From Siphonodentalium dalli (Eukaryota; Mollusca; Scaphopoda; Gadilida; Siphonodentaliidae): a DNA stretch of 64,000 nucleotides. This document shows positions 32,367 to 44,821 of the stretch, piece by piece. The notes under the pieces are model-generated. The model had not been told where the DNA came from, did not search any database, and saw only the letters and a list, made by a program, of their open reading frames with translations. Numbering within the stretch: the first letter of the stretch is position 1; every line of letters starts with the position of its first letter. Made by a program: the position numbers and the translations under genes. The stretch lies in contig CP136061.1 in assembly GCA_032622095.1 (NCBI GenBank), positions 189,540,369-189,604,368 on the forward strand. The letters run 5' to 3'.

Positions 32367-32712
32367 AATACCTGTGTTTAGGGTTACATGGTCCAAAATA
32401 TTTAGGGCAGGGAATATATATATATATTTTTTATTCTGAATTCTATTGGGTCATGGCAATTCAATCTAGAAATCTTCACAATTCAGATTAATTGAAAGGT
32501 TCAATACTAAATATTGTTGATCCTGAATTAGCCAGAACACTAGACTAAAACTTCTAAATCTTTTTTTATAGGAGAGGTTTGAAAATGCTTAAGATACCTT
32601 TCGAAGCCCTTCCCACTTAGCAAAAAAAAATATCTGTGTCTACAGTCCAATAAAAAGATTTGGGTAGGAACCTTTTTCTAGGGTAGGTAGGGAAACCCTA
32701 AACATAGGTATT
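32367..32712. mobile_element. ~346-bp MITE with AATACCTGTGTTTAGGGTT ends
   Basis: The left arm AATACCTGTGTTTAGGGTT (32367-32385) and right arm AACCCTAAACATAGGTATT (32694-32712) are inverted with one mismatch. Outer bases are AT-rich, so the target duplication is unclear. It has no coding capacity. Confidence 0.65.
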
Positions 32713-32809
32713 TTTTATTTTTTTACCTATATGACCTGTGACTTAAGATAACAAACTAATTCCAAAGCCAAGTGTGAATCTGACAGTTAGGCCATTATTT
32801 ATATACCCT

Positions 32810-33345
32810 TTCATGAGGGGAGCTCCCCTGGTGCAGCATTAAAGATCATGTAACAGTGCTTTCTCTTATAAATGCGAGCCTCCCATAGGGAGCCAGGGAC
32901 ATAACTTATCCATTCATTGTAATTCTTAAAACGTCTTCGTATCAAGAACCATCAGGCCTATTCAGCTTATTTTTGGTATGGGTGACTGGGATTCAGATTT
33001 GATTCAGAATTGGATCACTGGGTCAAATAGGGGCAGAGCCATGGACATAATTCTTTCCCTTAATAGTTATTATTAAAACATCGTCTCAAGAACCATTTGG
33101 CATATTTAGCATATATTTGGTATGGAGAGTCCTTGGGTCACTGGTATTCATATTTGTTAAAATGGTGTCACCAGGTCAAATAGGGGTGCGACCCTATTTT
33201 AATTCTTAAAATGGCTCCTCCTCGAGACCCACCAGGCCTATTTAGCTTATATGTACTATGGAGGGTCTTTTTGTTACTTGGGACTGGGTTACTGATATTT
33301 TAAAATGGGTTCAACCAGTCAAGAAATGACATTTGGTGTATATGG
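32810..33345 (+). repeat. TTAA-family fragment plus 'AGGCCTATTTAGCTTATATT' repeat
   Basis: 32808-32885 is one end of the 50985-type family (CCTTTCATGAGGGGAGCTCC, TTCTCTTATAAATGCGAG). From 32888 it passes into the 27355-type repeat (GAGCCAGGGACATAACT, AAGAACCATCAGGCCTATT), repeated at 32940, 33080 and 33215. The junction suggests insertion or truncation at that point. Confidence 0.6.
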
Positions 33346-33624
33346 CCTATGGAGAGTTGGGATCAATATTTGTTTGATTGCGGTCCACCATTAAAAAAGG
33401 GGGGGGGGGCATGTCAGGTTGGAACTTTGCAACAGTTACGATAGCTTGAGGTATCAGTTGTAAAATTCCAACATATGCAAAGGAATTTTACGAACTTGAG
33501 AGTGTGTTTGCTTCATTGGGAGTGTGTTCACTTCAGTTAGGAGGGAGCAGACTATGTAGGGTGGTGGTGATCAGGGCCATGCAGTTGAAAATTTAAAAGT
33601 GCTTAATGGTGACCTACTAGCTAC

Positions 33625-33770
33625 GTCCCTCTTGAGGACTACTTGTTTTAAAATGATTTTGACAAGTACTATTTCTTGTGGTCTTCCTTGTCCCAGTCTT
33701 CTCAGTCTTTACAGTCTGGTGAGTGTCTCCACAGTCATTGACTGTCTTGTTTAGACACACCACAGCTACC
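33625..33770 (+). repeat. Direct repeat copy 1 of 2
   Basis: It holds ACTTGTTTTAAAATGATTTT, GTCCCAGTCTTCTCAGTCTT and TACAGTCTGGTGAG..CCACAGTCATTGACTG. The second copy is at 35648-35765. The origin is unknown. Confidence 0.7.
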
Positions 33771-34054
33771 CACCCCACCTCCTGTCCCTGCCACACCACG
33801 CTGTACCATACCATATCCCTGCCTAGTTCACACTATTAAAATTCTTGTTTCGATCACAGCTGTAGGAGTAACACAATACACTGGCCTTGCTCTGCACAGG
33901 TGTTTGTCCAGTCATTATAAACTGATTATCTCAATGTCCAGGTCTCTCCCAGACATAGCTGATAGTGGGTTGCATGAATAAAATTTAATCCCATATTTAT
34001 CTCAGATACAAATTACCTGTTTGACAGTTTAAAGTTTATTTTTACTATTAATAT

Positions 34055-34195
34055 TAACCATTTCATGAACAGAGCTGTGCTGGTGCAGCAATGAAGACCC
34101 TGTGCTTGTGCATTCTCTTATATATGCGAGACTCCCATGGGGAGCCTCCCATATAAAAGAGAATGCACTGGCTTTCAAGGTCATGGAAATATTGT
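34055..34195 (+). repeat. Fragment of TTAA palindromic family
   Basis: CCATTTCATGAACAGAGCTG, TGGTGCAGCAATGAAGACCC and CATTCTCTTATATATGCGAG are followed by the inverse arm ATATAAAAGAGAATGCACTG and AAGGTCATGGAAATATTGTT. This is the left half of the 236-240-bp family seen complete at 46495 and 50985. No right end or TTAA is found here. Confidence 0.7.
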
Positions 34196-34266
34196 TAGGC
34201 CAATGTAGTCAGGCATTCAAATAAATCATGTATGTCCTATTCTCGCATGGATGTCCCCACAGTGTT

Positions 34267-34287
34267 GGGGGGGGGGGGGGGGGGGGG
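34267..34287 (+). repeat. 21-base G homopolymer
   Basis: An uninterrupted run of 21 G lies between 'gtgtt' and 'att'. The length in the assembly may be unreliable. Other G-runs are at 4796-4805, 33400-33408 and 59515-59527. Confidence 0.95.
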
Positions 34288-34319
34288 ATTTACAGATTTG
34301 TTCAATGAAATGTAATTTT

Positions 34320-34640
34320 TAGCTCACCTGAGACGAAGCTATAGTCATCACTTCTCATCTGTCACCTGTTCATCTGTCTGTCCGTCCATCCAGCTGTCAA
34401 CAATTCTTTGAACATCTTCTCTAGATCATAAGACTGATTGGGTTCATATTTGGTGTGGATGTTCCCTAGGTGACTCACATTAAGATTTGTTCAAATGAGG
34501 TCACTCTGTCAAATGGTTGTGAAGCCAGGGCCATAACTCTTGCCCTCCATAGTAATTCTTAAAAACGACTTCGGGGTTCAGATTTGGTCACTGGGTCAAT
34601 TGTGGGCTGAGCCAGGATAATAACTCCAAAAAAAACTGTT
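34320..34640 (+). repeat. 'AGCTCACCTGAGACGAAG' repeat, second copy
   Basis: TTAGCTCACCTGAGACGAAG, CTATAGTCATCACTTCTCAT, TTGGTGTGGATGTTCCCTAG and GCCAGGGCCATAACTCTTGC match 27660-27870 in order. The CTCCGGTGGAG hairpin present in the other copy has been lost here. Confidence 0.78.
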
Positions 34641-35647
34641 TTTTTTTAGATTTAACTCCTTGCTCAATTAACGAGAAAAAAAACTGTTTAATTTTTTTTT
34701 AAATTTTTCATAAAATTTTAATTTTAAAATTTAATTTTGAAAAACTAACTGCATTATAGTACATCGACTCATCCCACAAAATTCGGTCCAGGGGTCTGTG
34801 AGAAAAATCTGGAACAGACAGAATTGTTACCCTTGCCAATTGAGGGTTCAAAGTAGGTATATGTACCCCTGTTACAAATGTTGTTCTTAAACATTCCTAA
34901 TGCCTCGATGTTATTTGAGAAGTCATCTTTTTCACTAATAATATAAAGCTTGTATGCCTGCCATTCTCACTAATGTCTCCTGTGTATGAAATGAGATCTT
35001 ATCTTATCTGACAGCCTTTGATAAACAAATCACAGAAAATGTTTATTTGTGTCATTCATTTCAATTTAAATTACATTAATTCCCATGTGCTGTGTTGTTG
35101 TACAGTTGTACAGGCAAGTGTTATATTATGTTTATATAGTCTAATGACTTCTTTTCATCTAGTATAATGTGTCTATTTATTATGCTGATGATTTCAAGAA
35201 ACAATGTTGATCTTCTCTTAATTGTGTAACATATTTTAATGAAAATAAACCCACTTCAACTTCTATAATATACAATTTGAGATTACTAGATCAATGGATC
35301 TCATAGATTGGGATTTACATTTGGTTCAACTAGGGGCAGAAATAGGAGATTTAACACTCCCACACCCACCCTGTCTATGTTGTGAATTCATGTCTGGTAC
35401 TGGTATATAGATTCCTGTATTACTTGTAATAATTTTGATATATACCCATATTTTCAGTAAGGTTTTGATAAATGTCCAACAGTTGAAGATCTTGATGTAC
35501 CAGTTGTAATTTAGTTTGGTCCAGTTGGGAGGTAATGACCAATGATCTATAGGGGGAAGGGGATGGATATGTAGTTAGAAATTTCAAGGTAGACACCTCC
35601 ATATCCCCTTCCACTGTTCAACACCCTCTACCTGTGTCCCAGTTTAG

Positions 35648-35765
35648 AACTATTTGTTTTAAAGTTATTTGACAAGTACTGACTACTGTAGTCTTCAGAG
35701 TCCCAGTCTTCTCCGTCTTTACAGTCTGGTGAGCGACCCACAGTCATTGACTGTCTTGTTTTCTC
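35648..35765 (+). repeat. Direct repeat copy 2 of 2
   Basis: It holds TATTTGTTTTAAAGTTATTT, GTCCCAGTCTTCTCCGTCTT and TACAGTCTGGTGAGCGACCC, then ACAGTCATTGACTGTCTTGT. It matches 33625-33770 in order and spacing. The sequence between copies also includes similar text about TAACCACCTC/ACCTGTG, so it may be a larger duplication. Confidence 0.7.
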
Positions 35766-35847
35766 CAAAATGGGCGAGCAGATTTTTATATTTATTTTTT
35801 ACCCACAAAATAATGATTAGATGTTATTGCAATTTTTATGTATATGA

Positions 35848-35910
35848 TAATGGCTGAAAACTGTACATTATTTCAGTGATTCGCTGAAATAATGCAGTTT
35901 TCAGCTATTA
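35848..35910. repeat. 63-bp hairpin palindrome
   Basis: TAATGGCTGAAAACTGTACA + TTATTTCAG and the inverse CTGAAATAATGCAGTTTTCA + GCTATTA form arms of about 28 bp around the loop TGATTCG. This could be a miniature element or the tip of one. Confidence 0.8.
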
Positions 35911-36714
35911 TCCGTCTTAAAATATGGCCCCGTTCAAACCGTCACCTCTGATAAAAAATGGGTCAAGACACCAGAGTTGTATCATGTGGTCGCCCCTGTC
36001 AACCAATTGGCTGCGCGGATTGTGTGACATCTGAACCCATTGTGAACTTAATGGACTAGAAGTACCCCATTCCTTGCTTTCCCAACCATTGACCGAAGGC
36101 GACATACCAACTATGAGCTCCTTCTGCGATAGAGTTAACCTATATCCCTGAGTTTTGCTCTTACATTTCGGTAATTGTATTAAATTATTGATCATGGCAT
36201 ATTTTGGATTTGGCGGAGAATTGTAAAGTGAATGGCTTATTGGTGCGTGCAGGATGCCTAATAGGGGATTTGGTGACTTTGTAGGTTGAGATAGTTACTG
36301 AAGTACGACTAAATGTATATTACTATAGAAGTTTAGGAATTGTGGTGATGGGTGTTACAACTAAACCTGCTACCCGGGAACGGAATTGGATTTGAGAAAA
36401 AATAACAGTGAAAAAATTCAATGCCTGGAAGTGTAAGTTATGCACCCCCCTATATGCATGCATATATCAAGGTATCATACATGCAAGCAATCTAAAATGA
36501 AATCGTAATAGTGAAATATTAACATAGCCCATCTGTGTTACACTAATCCTGTTCGGTGATTGGTCAACTGCAATTGGGTCACCCGTTTCATGCCCCAAGA
36601 ACACAGACTGTAACACGAACACTATGTCACAAATTGTTGACTTAATCTGACCTAATTACTAAAAGTGATTTTTACTGCTGCACCAGCTCAGTTCCCGTCA
36701 TGAAAGGATATTGA

Positions 36715-39150
36715 ATAAAAAAGTAAAATCCAAGATGGTTACTGGTGGCTATGTTTTCCAATAAAATTCAAAAACATTTGATAGCTTCCATCTAGTAAGA
36801 TCAATATGAAGATTAATATGAAGTCTGGAGATTATCGGATGAGGGAAGTGGACTGTAGGGTACGTGTGCCAAAGGATTTAGTCATGCAAAGAGTAAAATC
36901 CAAGATGGCTGCCAGTGGACACGTTTTAAGACCAAATGAACCTAAAATGACTCGTTCCTATCTACATCCCAATGTCAACAGCCATGACAAATTTCATGAT
37001 GATCCGACTAAAGGTACGACCTGTAGCCCATGCCAAAGGATTTAGTCATGCAAAGATTAAAATCCAAGATGGCTGCTGGCGGCTATGATTTTGGCCGAAT
37101 AACCTAATAATGACTCGTTCTCATCTACATGTCAATGTCAACATCCATGACAAATTTCACAATGATCTGACAAAAGGTGCGACCTGTAGCCCGTGCCAAA
37201 GGATTTAGTCATGCAAAGAGTAAAATCCAAGATGGCTGCTGGTGGCCATTTTTTTGGCCGAATGACCTGAAAAAGACTCGTTCGCATCTACATGTCATAT
37301 TTAACACCCATGACAAATTTCATGATGATCTGACCAAAGGTACGACTTGTGGCCCGTGTGAAAGGATTTAGTCATGCAAAGAGTAAAATCCAAGATGGCT
37401 GCCAGTGGCCATGTTATTTGGCCGAACGACCCCAAAATTACTCGTTCCCATCTACATGTCAATATTAACACCCATGACAAATTTCATGATCATACAAAGA
37501 GTAAAATCCAAGATGACTGCTGGCGGCCATATTTTTTGGCCGAATGACCCCAAAATGACTCGTTCCCATCTACATGTCATTGTTAACATCCATGACAAAT
37601 TTTATGATGATCCGACCAAAGGTACAGCCTGTAGCCCATGCCAAAGGATTTAGTCGTGCAAAGAGTAAAATCCAAGTTGGCTGCAGGCGGCCATGTTTTT
37701 TGTCCGAATGACCCCAAAATGACTCGTTCCCATCTACATGTCAATATTAACATCCATGACAAATTTCATGATGATCAGACTAAAGGTACGACCTGTAGCC
37801 CGTGCTAAAGGATTTAGTCATACAAAGAGTAAAATCCAAGATGGCTGCTGGCGACCATGTTTTTTGGCCGAATGACCCCAAAATTACTCGTTCCCATCTA
37901 CATGTCAATATTAACATCCATGACAAATTTCATGATGATCAGAAGAACAGTACGACATGTAGCCCGTGCTAATGGATTGAATTTTGAAATCCAAGATGGC
38001 CACTGGCAGCCATGTTTTTTGTCCGAATGACCCCAAAATGACTCGTTCCCATCTACATTCCAATTTTAACAGCCATGACAAATTTCATGATGATCAGACT
38101 AAAGGTATGACCTGTAGCCTGTGCTAAAGGGTTTAGTCATACAAAGAGTAAAATCCAAGATGGCTGCTGGTGGCCATGTTTTTTGGCCAAATGACCCCAA
38201 AATGACTCGTTCCCATCTACATGTCATTGTTAACATCCATGCCAAATTTTATGATGATCCGACCAAAGGTACGGCCTGTAGCCCATGCCAAAGGATTTAG
38301 TCGTGCAAAGAGTAAAATCCAAGTTGGCTGCAGGCGGCCATGTTTTTTGGCCGAATGACCCCAAAATTACTCGTTCCCATCTACATGTCAATGTTAACAT
38401 CCATGAGAAATTTCATGATGATCAGACCAAAGGTACGACCTGTAGCCCGTGCTAATGGATTGAATTTTGAAATCCAAGATGGCCACTGGCAGCCATGTTT
38501 TTTGTCCGAATGACTCCAAAATGACTCGTTCCCATCTACATTCCAATTTCAACAGCCATGACAAATTTCATGATGATCAGACTAAAGGTACGACCTGTAG
38601 CCTGTGCTAAAGGATTTAGTCATACAAAGAGTAAAATCCAAGATGGCTGCTGGCGGCCATGTTTTTTGGCCGAATGACCCCAAAATGACTCATTCCCATC
38701 TACATGTCATTGTTAACATCCATGATAAATTTTATGATGATACGACCTGTAGGCCGTGCCAAAGAATTTAGTCATGCAAAGAGTAAAATCTAAGATGGCT
38801 GCCGGCGGCCATGTTTTTGGCCGAATGACCCCAAAATTACTCGTTCCCATCTACATGTCAATATTAACATCCATGACAAATTTCATGATGATCAGACGAA
38901 CAGTACGACCTGTAGCCCGTGCTATTGGATTGAATATTGAAATCCAAGATGGCCACTGGCGGCCATGTTTTTTTTCCGAATGACCCAAAATGAATCGTTC
39001 CGGTCTAAATGTTGATGTCAACAGCTATGTCAAATTTCATAATGATCCAACCAAAGGTACAACCTGTAGCCTGTATTGTTGACAAATCACGCGCACACAC
39101 ACGCACGACGGACGACAAAGCCATGGCAATAGCTCAAATTGAGCTAAAAA
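36715..39150 (-). repeat. Satellite-bearing element III, inverse orientation
   Basis: Reverse-complement units of the satellite at 8867: GTAAAATCCAAGATGGCTGC, ACTCGTTCCCATCTACATGT, CATCCATGACAAATTTCATG and ACGACCTGTAGCCCGTGC, about 14 units of 155-165 bp. The end near 39085-39145 reads CGCACACACACGCACGACGG, CAAAGCCATGGCAATAGCTC, AAATTGAGCTAAA, the inverse of the left end of element I. The opposite end near 36720 is truncated. Open frames inside repeat once per unit and are artefacts. Confidence 0.88.
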
Positions 39151-39199
39151 TGGTTAATAACCACTATTCTCATTTGAATAGTTATTTGAAGGCTGACTT

Positions 39200-40420
39200 G
39201 ACCAAAGTTTATTGATCCACTCAAGCCTGGGATATCAACTGCTGGCTTCTGTCAGAACGAAGATGCAACTCATGCCTGTTTTACAAACATAAATTGGGGC
39301 AAGACATTATCAATTCTCAAAATAGCTGTGTTGAACAGTTTATGCTATTGTAAAGAGTATAATTTCCTGTGCCCACAGATATCTACCTTTAAAGTGACCC
39401 AATGCCTTCGCAGTAGTAAATGTGCAAAAATTAGAAATGTCTAAAAACATCAGTATCAAGAAGAACATGAACAAATAGATAATCTTTGTTCTTATGTTAA
39501 TTGTTGAAAGTTCTCCAATATGAAATTTTGCATGTTGAAACCATTGTTATGTAAACAAAACTGTTACAGTGATTTGACAAGAGCGCTAATCGCATAATAA
39601 GTTAAAATATTTTTATAGTCTACATATTATTGTCACAATATTTTCTGTTGAAGTTGACGTCAACATAAATCGGTTTGTATTGTTCAAGGATAAGTCAATT
39701 TTTATTCTGTATTTTGCCGTATTTCTGAATTAAACCAATGGGTGTGCAATAAACCACTTTATATTACCTTTTAGACAAATAATATGCCCCATTTTCAGTT
39801 GTATTCATATTTTATTCACAAAATAGCTATTTGTAGTCTTGAGATCGGGATTTATAAAAATGATGTTATTGTGGCCCGGAATCAAATATTTCTCTGTGTA
39901 TCGTCAAAATAATATTGTGGCATGATCATGCAATGTGGATGAACAGAAGTAATCATTTATACTCGTTTTTGAAGTACTGTAATTCAAGGCGGAGTATTAT
40001 TATACTGTTGGTACAGTTAATCAACAGTCACCATGCAGAAAACAATTTTATGAAGTTATAACAACAAAGCCATGCAGATCTCAACATCTATGCGTCACCA
40101 GTGATAACTGAAGGTATTATAAACCCAGGGTCAGTTCGGTGTGATTTTATGCAGAGATGCCAGACGTATTGTTGTTTGCGTGAAATTAGGATGTTCCTTG
40201 AAAGTATGTAGCGGTTTCTGTGGGAAAATTGTGGCATATAAATAGAGCTTATCGTACAACTGATATGAGAAAAGCAGCATTCGTTTGTTATTTTTTAGGT
40301 TTTTGCGAGAAAATAACAATTCTATTCACCGTTCTGACTTATTTTCTCTTTCTTGAAAACTACGAAAATGCATGCAAATAATTACTTCCGTTCATTCAGT
40401 GATGAAGGGCAATATTTTAA
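39200..40420. other. Intergenic stretch without recognised feature
   Basis: AT-rich sequence with no transposon ends, exon signals or RNA gene that I could recognise. Confidence 0.4.
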
Positions 40421-40424
40421 TCCT

Positions 40425-40760
40425 TCGATGACTGGACCTTTCTGAAATTTTGCTAAAACACTGTGCCAATGAATTATCTTATATGTTAGTCTCCCATAGG
40501 GAGCTTCGCATATATAAGATAATACATTGGCCTAACAATACTTATTATGTTATTGGTCTGTCCATCCGTTCGTACACTTTTGGTTTCTTGATGATAATTT
40601 TAGATAGTCTGAACTGAATGCAATGCAATGAAATTTGGTATGTGGGTTTACTAACACAAAATATAGGTCAAGTTCGAATTTGGGTTCCGCCCACCAATGT
40701 TCACCAGAGTTGTGGTCCTTCGTTGGAACTACATCAGGCCTATTTTACCATTCCTTAGTC
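40425..40760 (+). repeat. TTAA-family end joined to 'TGGTTTCTTGATGATAATTT' repeat
   Basis: CCTTCGATGACTGGACCTTT, TGCCAATGAATTATCTTATA and the arm GCATATATAAGATAATACAT (to 40530) are the left half of the 50985-type family. From 40545 it goes on as the 24640-type repeat (GTCCATCCGTTCGTACACTT, AATTTGGTATGTGGGTTTAC, AGGTCAAGTTCGAATTTGGG). Confidence 0.62.
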
Positions 40761-41204
40761 ATGCTCTTGTTAGTCCAGTAATGTTTGCTACGATCATCTG
40801 TTCCATTGATGTCACTTGCTGCCAGACGAAGATGAATATTTTTAATTGCCTAAAATTTTTCAAGAGGTCAATTTAGACAGGATTCTCTTAAAGATTTACT
40901 GGCTAAAAGGCACTGGACCGGATATTTTAGAGACTGCTTGGAAAATTGAAGGTTTTTGCCCAGTAATGTGATATACATCCATTCATAGCAAACATATATT
41001 GTTGAAACTGTGGATATATTTCTGGAAAGCATAGACAAACTCGCACATAAATTTGTGATCTGATTAATAAAGCAGGTAGGTCACTCATTGGATCTGCTTG
41101 ACCACCACATGAATATTGACAAATCATTTGGCAACAACAAAATGCAACTTTGCACAGACCAAGAAGACAAATGAAAGAATAGAGACTGAGAGAATTGAAC
41201 ATGT

Positions 41205-41580
41205 CAAGCATGTACTTCCAATGAAGGACCATAATTCCGGCAAAAATTGGCAGGCGAGACCCAAATTTGAACTTGACCTGTATTTTGGAATAGTAAACTC
41301 ACATACAAAATTTCATTCCATTCAATTCAGACTTACTAAAGTTATCATCCGGAAACAAAAATGGAATACAAATGCCAACAATAAGGGCTGTAACTCTTGT
41401 GGAAATTGATGGGCAGAACCTAAATTCGTACTTGACCTGTATTTTGTGCTAGTAAAACCATATAACAAATTCCTTCCATTCAGTTCTAACTTACAAAAGT
41501 TATCATCCGGAAACGAAAATAAGCAAACAGACGAACGAACCAATAACATAATATGTTCCGTTTTTTTTCCAAAACGGGTG
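41205..41580 (-). repeat. 'AAGTTATCATCCGGAAACGA' repeat, inverse orientation
   Basis: Two units with CAAATTTGAACTTGACCTGT, TTTGGAATAGTAAACTCACA and AAAGTTATCATCCGGAAAC, ending TTTTCCAAAACGGGTGTATA. It is the inverse of the 24640 family. Flank to 43080 shows no gene. Confidence 0.7.
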
Positions 41581-43090
41581 TATAAAAAGTGGGTGTGACT
41601 TTTTTACATCATGGAGGACACACAATTTCAAAAAAACTCATTATGCAGTCACAATCATCATTATAATTAATGAAATCTACCCAATTTCAGACTACGGTGT
41701 GCAGCAAAAATATTAACGATAGCCACAATGCAGTGTTGGCAATGCCACATAGGCAGAGTTGGCATTACCAAAACTTTACCAGTTTTTCATTATTTATTTA
41801 GTTTTTATTATGTCATGAGAGTTGTATTGTGTTTTTTAGGCTCTCATCTTCCACAACTATCGTCGGGGACATGAAATATATCAGTGGCATAAGTGTAATG
41901 GGGCTTTCATGTGCACTGTGGACATGAAAAGTAACACCCACTCACTTTATGATGCCTATTTTTTCAGACTTAAAAACGTAAAAAGAAATGAAACACGGAA
42001 ATTAAAACTAACAAGGGTTTGTGCCACTGTGGTCGAATATATTAATCACTCATGCAACTACAGCTGCCCGGTGCCATGCAGTGCGTGATCAGTTGCAACT
42101 AGCCAATCAAAAACACTGAATTTCCGAAGCGACTTGGATCAATCAATAAGCACAAGTTTTGAGTGACAGGTGTCTCTTTCAACTTCATGTATCTTTTTCG
42201 TCGGAAATAGTCTCAACGTTGTACGCTCGTTATACTTCCAACTTCTACTTTTGGTGGTTCTCCTGTGAAATGACGGATTAAATTATATGAAATAACTCTT
42301 GTTGCAATTTACTATAGTGCGCATTATATAATTTGTCTTCAAACTTTTCTGTTATAACTGCATAACTTTAATCGAAACAACAGTTATTTCTAAAATATTT
42401 ATTGACTACAAGATGAACAAGAAACAAGTATTAGCGAGATCATAGTTTTTTATTTTCAAATATAAAAGGAAGCGCAATATATATACAATACTGCGTAGTA
42501 AAGCCTACATATTCTTATCTACATATAAAATTTTATCACAATAAATAACATTATCAAAAAATCTCAACATGGCATATAAAAACAATCATTTGGTCCACAA
42601 AAAAGGATTTCACACAAGATTTTTAGATCTGAGTATAGGCAATTGATAAATTTCATAGGTACAAAATGAAATCTATATTTCACAAATATTACTGAATCTC
42701 ACAAAGTTTCTGAATTTTGATAACAAGGTGCCATTAAAACAGTATTTTATGTTAAAAACTTGATTCATTAGTAATATACATGGTTTAAGCATGGTATTAA
42801 AATGTAGTCTTTCTAACTTTTAGATTAGTGCCAATGATTTGTCTCATCGCATCCCAAATGTTACTAAAATTTTAATGTTACTAAAATAGCATCAACTATC
42901 AGAAGCTGCACATGTCAGGGCTCTGATATTGGTAGGTTACCATGTGTCCAAAAGTTAGGCTTGGTTTGAATGTCCAATACAAGTCAAAATCAGTATCGTA
43001 AACATTTAGGAACCCGATTCAAAATGGTTACCATGTTGGTCAGTTTACTATGTGACCGTTTACATATATATATTCTATTCTATATATATA

Positions 43091-43720
43091 CTGTTCCAAA
43101 AAAGTTAAGTCCACCTTCCCTTTGGACCCATGTATTTAGATATTATTTATGACCCACCCATGATTATATTCGAGTTTGCCATACAGTTAACAGATTCAGG
43201 CAGTTGACAGGTTCATGGTGGGAGTGTGATAGTATGGGCGGGATTTTGTCACTGAGGCAAGACAGCTACACATCATTATAAATGGCTATTTTAGTACCCA
43301 AATTTATAGAAATGACAATATTTACACCCAATCACTATTCTGTTTGGTCACATATACATGAATCTGGGGAATGACCTCCAGTACCTAGATATAAACAATG
43401 CCAGCCCTCACAGAGCAAGGGTGGTCAGAGAATTGATGGCTCAAAGGCAGAGTGTATCGTGGATGGAAATTCCTGCAAAGATCCCCAACTGAAACCCCAT
43501 TGAGCATTATGTGGGACGATGTCAGCGGACAAGAGTAATGATCTGCAACATGCTCTGATGCAGGAATTAATAAATAAATGGGACAATATTAACTTTCAGA
43601 AATATGAAAGATTAAAACAGCATGCCTATGCTGCATCAGAGACTTTACAGGTACATACGGTGGTCCCACCAGGTATTCACTGTATGTTATGATCTTTTCA
43701 AATGCACAAAAGGGCCCTTT
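43091..43720 (+). pseudogene. Tc1-like transposase relic (DNA transposon)
   Basis: TA-CTGTTCCAAAAAAGTTAAGT resembles a Tc1-type inverted end. Downstream fragments in shifting frames match the DDE transposase. EARQLHIIINGYFSTQIYR comes first. NNASPHRARVVRELMAQRQS follows, with the usual D-N-A-x-P-H box altered to N-N-A-S-P-H. Then comes EIPAKIPN-stop-NPIEHYVG, where the catalytic-loop W-P-x-x-S-P-D-L-N-P-I-E box has a stop. Last is NDLQHALMQELINKWDNI near the C-terminus. Stops and frameshifts show it is dead. The N-terminal DNA-binding half and the right inverted end are not found. Confidence 0.82.
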
Positions 43721-43739
43721 TAAAGACAACAATTCCACA

Positions 43740-44820
43740 ATAAATGGTTTAAATAAAGATATTTTTCTTCCATGCGAGTATGATTATCTTTATGTTTACA
43801 TACTTCATGTACAAAAGGGTAGGGGGGGCATAACTTGTTTTTAAACAGTATATATTTTTGGCTAACTGGTAAGGAACTTCCGCTACATGTACATGGTCCA
43901 AACAAAATGGATATCCAGAGGTCCCTATGATATATTTCATCCTGAGTAGAATCTGAAGTATTTTTTTCTTCTCACAACTGATTGCTCTACTACCAATCAT
44001 GAGAGATTTAAGCATATCTCAGACTTTCAAACCAGACTTATCCTTTTTCTTTTCATACATTTAGTGTCAGGATCAACATGGTAAACCTCAGAATAATCTA
44101 GTAAGAAAGCCATGGCTGAAAAATTTAAGTTTCCCGTTGTTGTTCTTCTTACAGAAGTCTACCATGTTTCTGTCCAATATTGCTAGAGTTTCCCACCGAA
44201 AATAAAATAGCATTTATAGGGGCGATTTAGATGGGAGCTGCGATGGAACAGCATTAAAGATCCTGTGCCAGCACATTCTCTTATATATGCGAGTCTCCCA
44301 TAGGCAGCCTTACATATATACAAAGGTATACAATAGAAATGATACATGAATGAATGGACATTCTGCATATTTTTTGTATGACAGTAATATTCTGCACGAT
44401 ATATCTCAAGGCACAGCCAATGCAAGTGAATACATAATTTAACAGCAACATATTGATACTGTTGTTATGACATTAATTTAATAGATTGTAATGTACAATA
44501 TGTGGACTGTACAATTTATATGTACATCATTCTCAGATTCCATAAACTGGTCAAACAAGTTGAATGTTCAAAGTAAGAATATACAAAGACCTATTGTTAT
44601 AACAACAGCTACAACTTGGAGAGATATGTATTTTATAATACCTTTACATCACTAATGGTTCATCCCTCTAAAGAGATTGTCACTAACTGCATGGGACTTA
44701 TAATAAATAAATTGGCCTTGTCCTCTCCACTGCTGAATGGAGAGGATGTCATGAAAAAACCCTAAAACTGACTCCATTGAAAGGTTATTATCACTTTATA
44801 GGGCGTTCTCTAGTCCATTA
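43740..44820. other. Intergenic stretch with one TTAA-family fragment
   Basis: 44228-44320 holds GATGGGAGCTGCGATGGAAC, AGCATTAAAGATCCTGTGCC and TTCTCTTATATATGCGAG, a truncated half of the 50985-type family. Minus frames here (43749-44015, 44183-44425) overlap repeats and have no coding support. Confidence 0.5.
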
Positions 44821-44821
44821 A

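Noticed and set aside
8867-39150. Satellite arrays considered as a CRISPR-like array
   Set aside because: Units are contiguous 155-165-bp tandem copies without unique spacers, in a eukaryotic intron or intergenic context.
36715-39215. Frames with '[16 protein letters not shown]'-type peptides
   Set aside because: Same satellite in inverse orientation; not coding.
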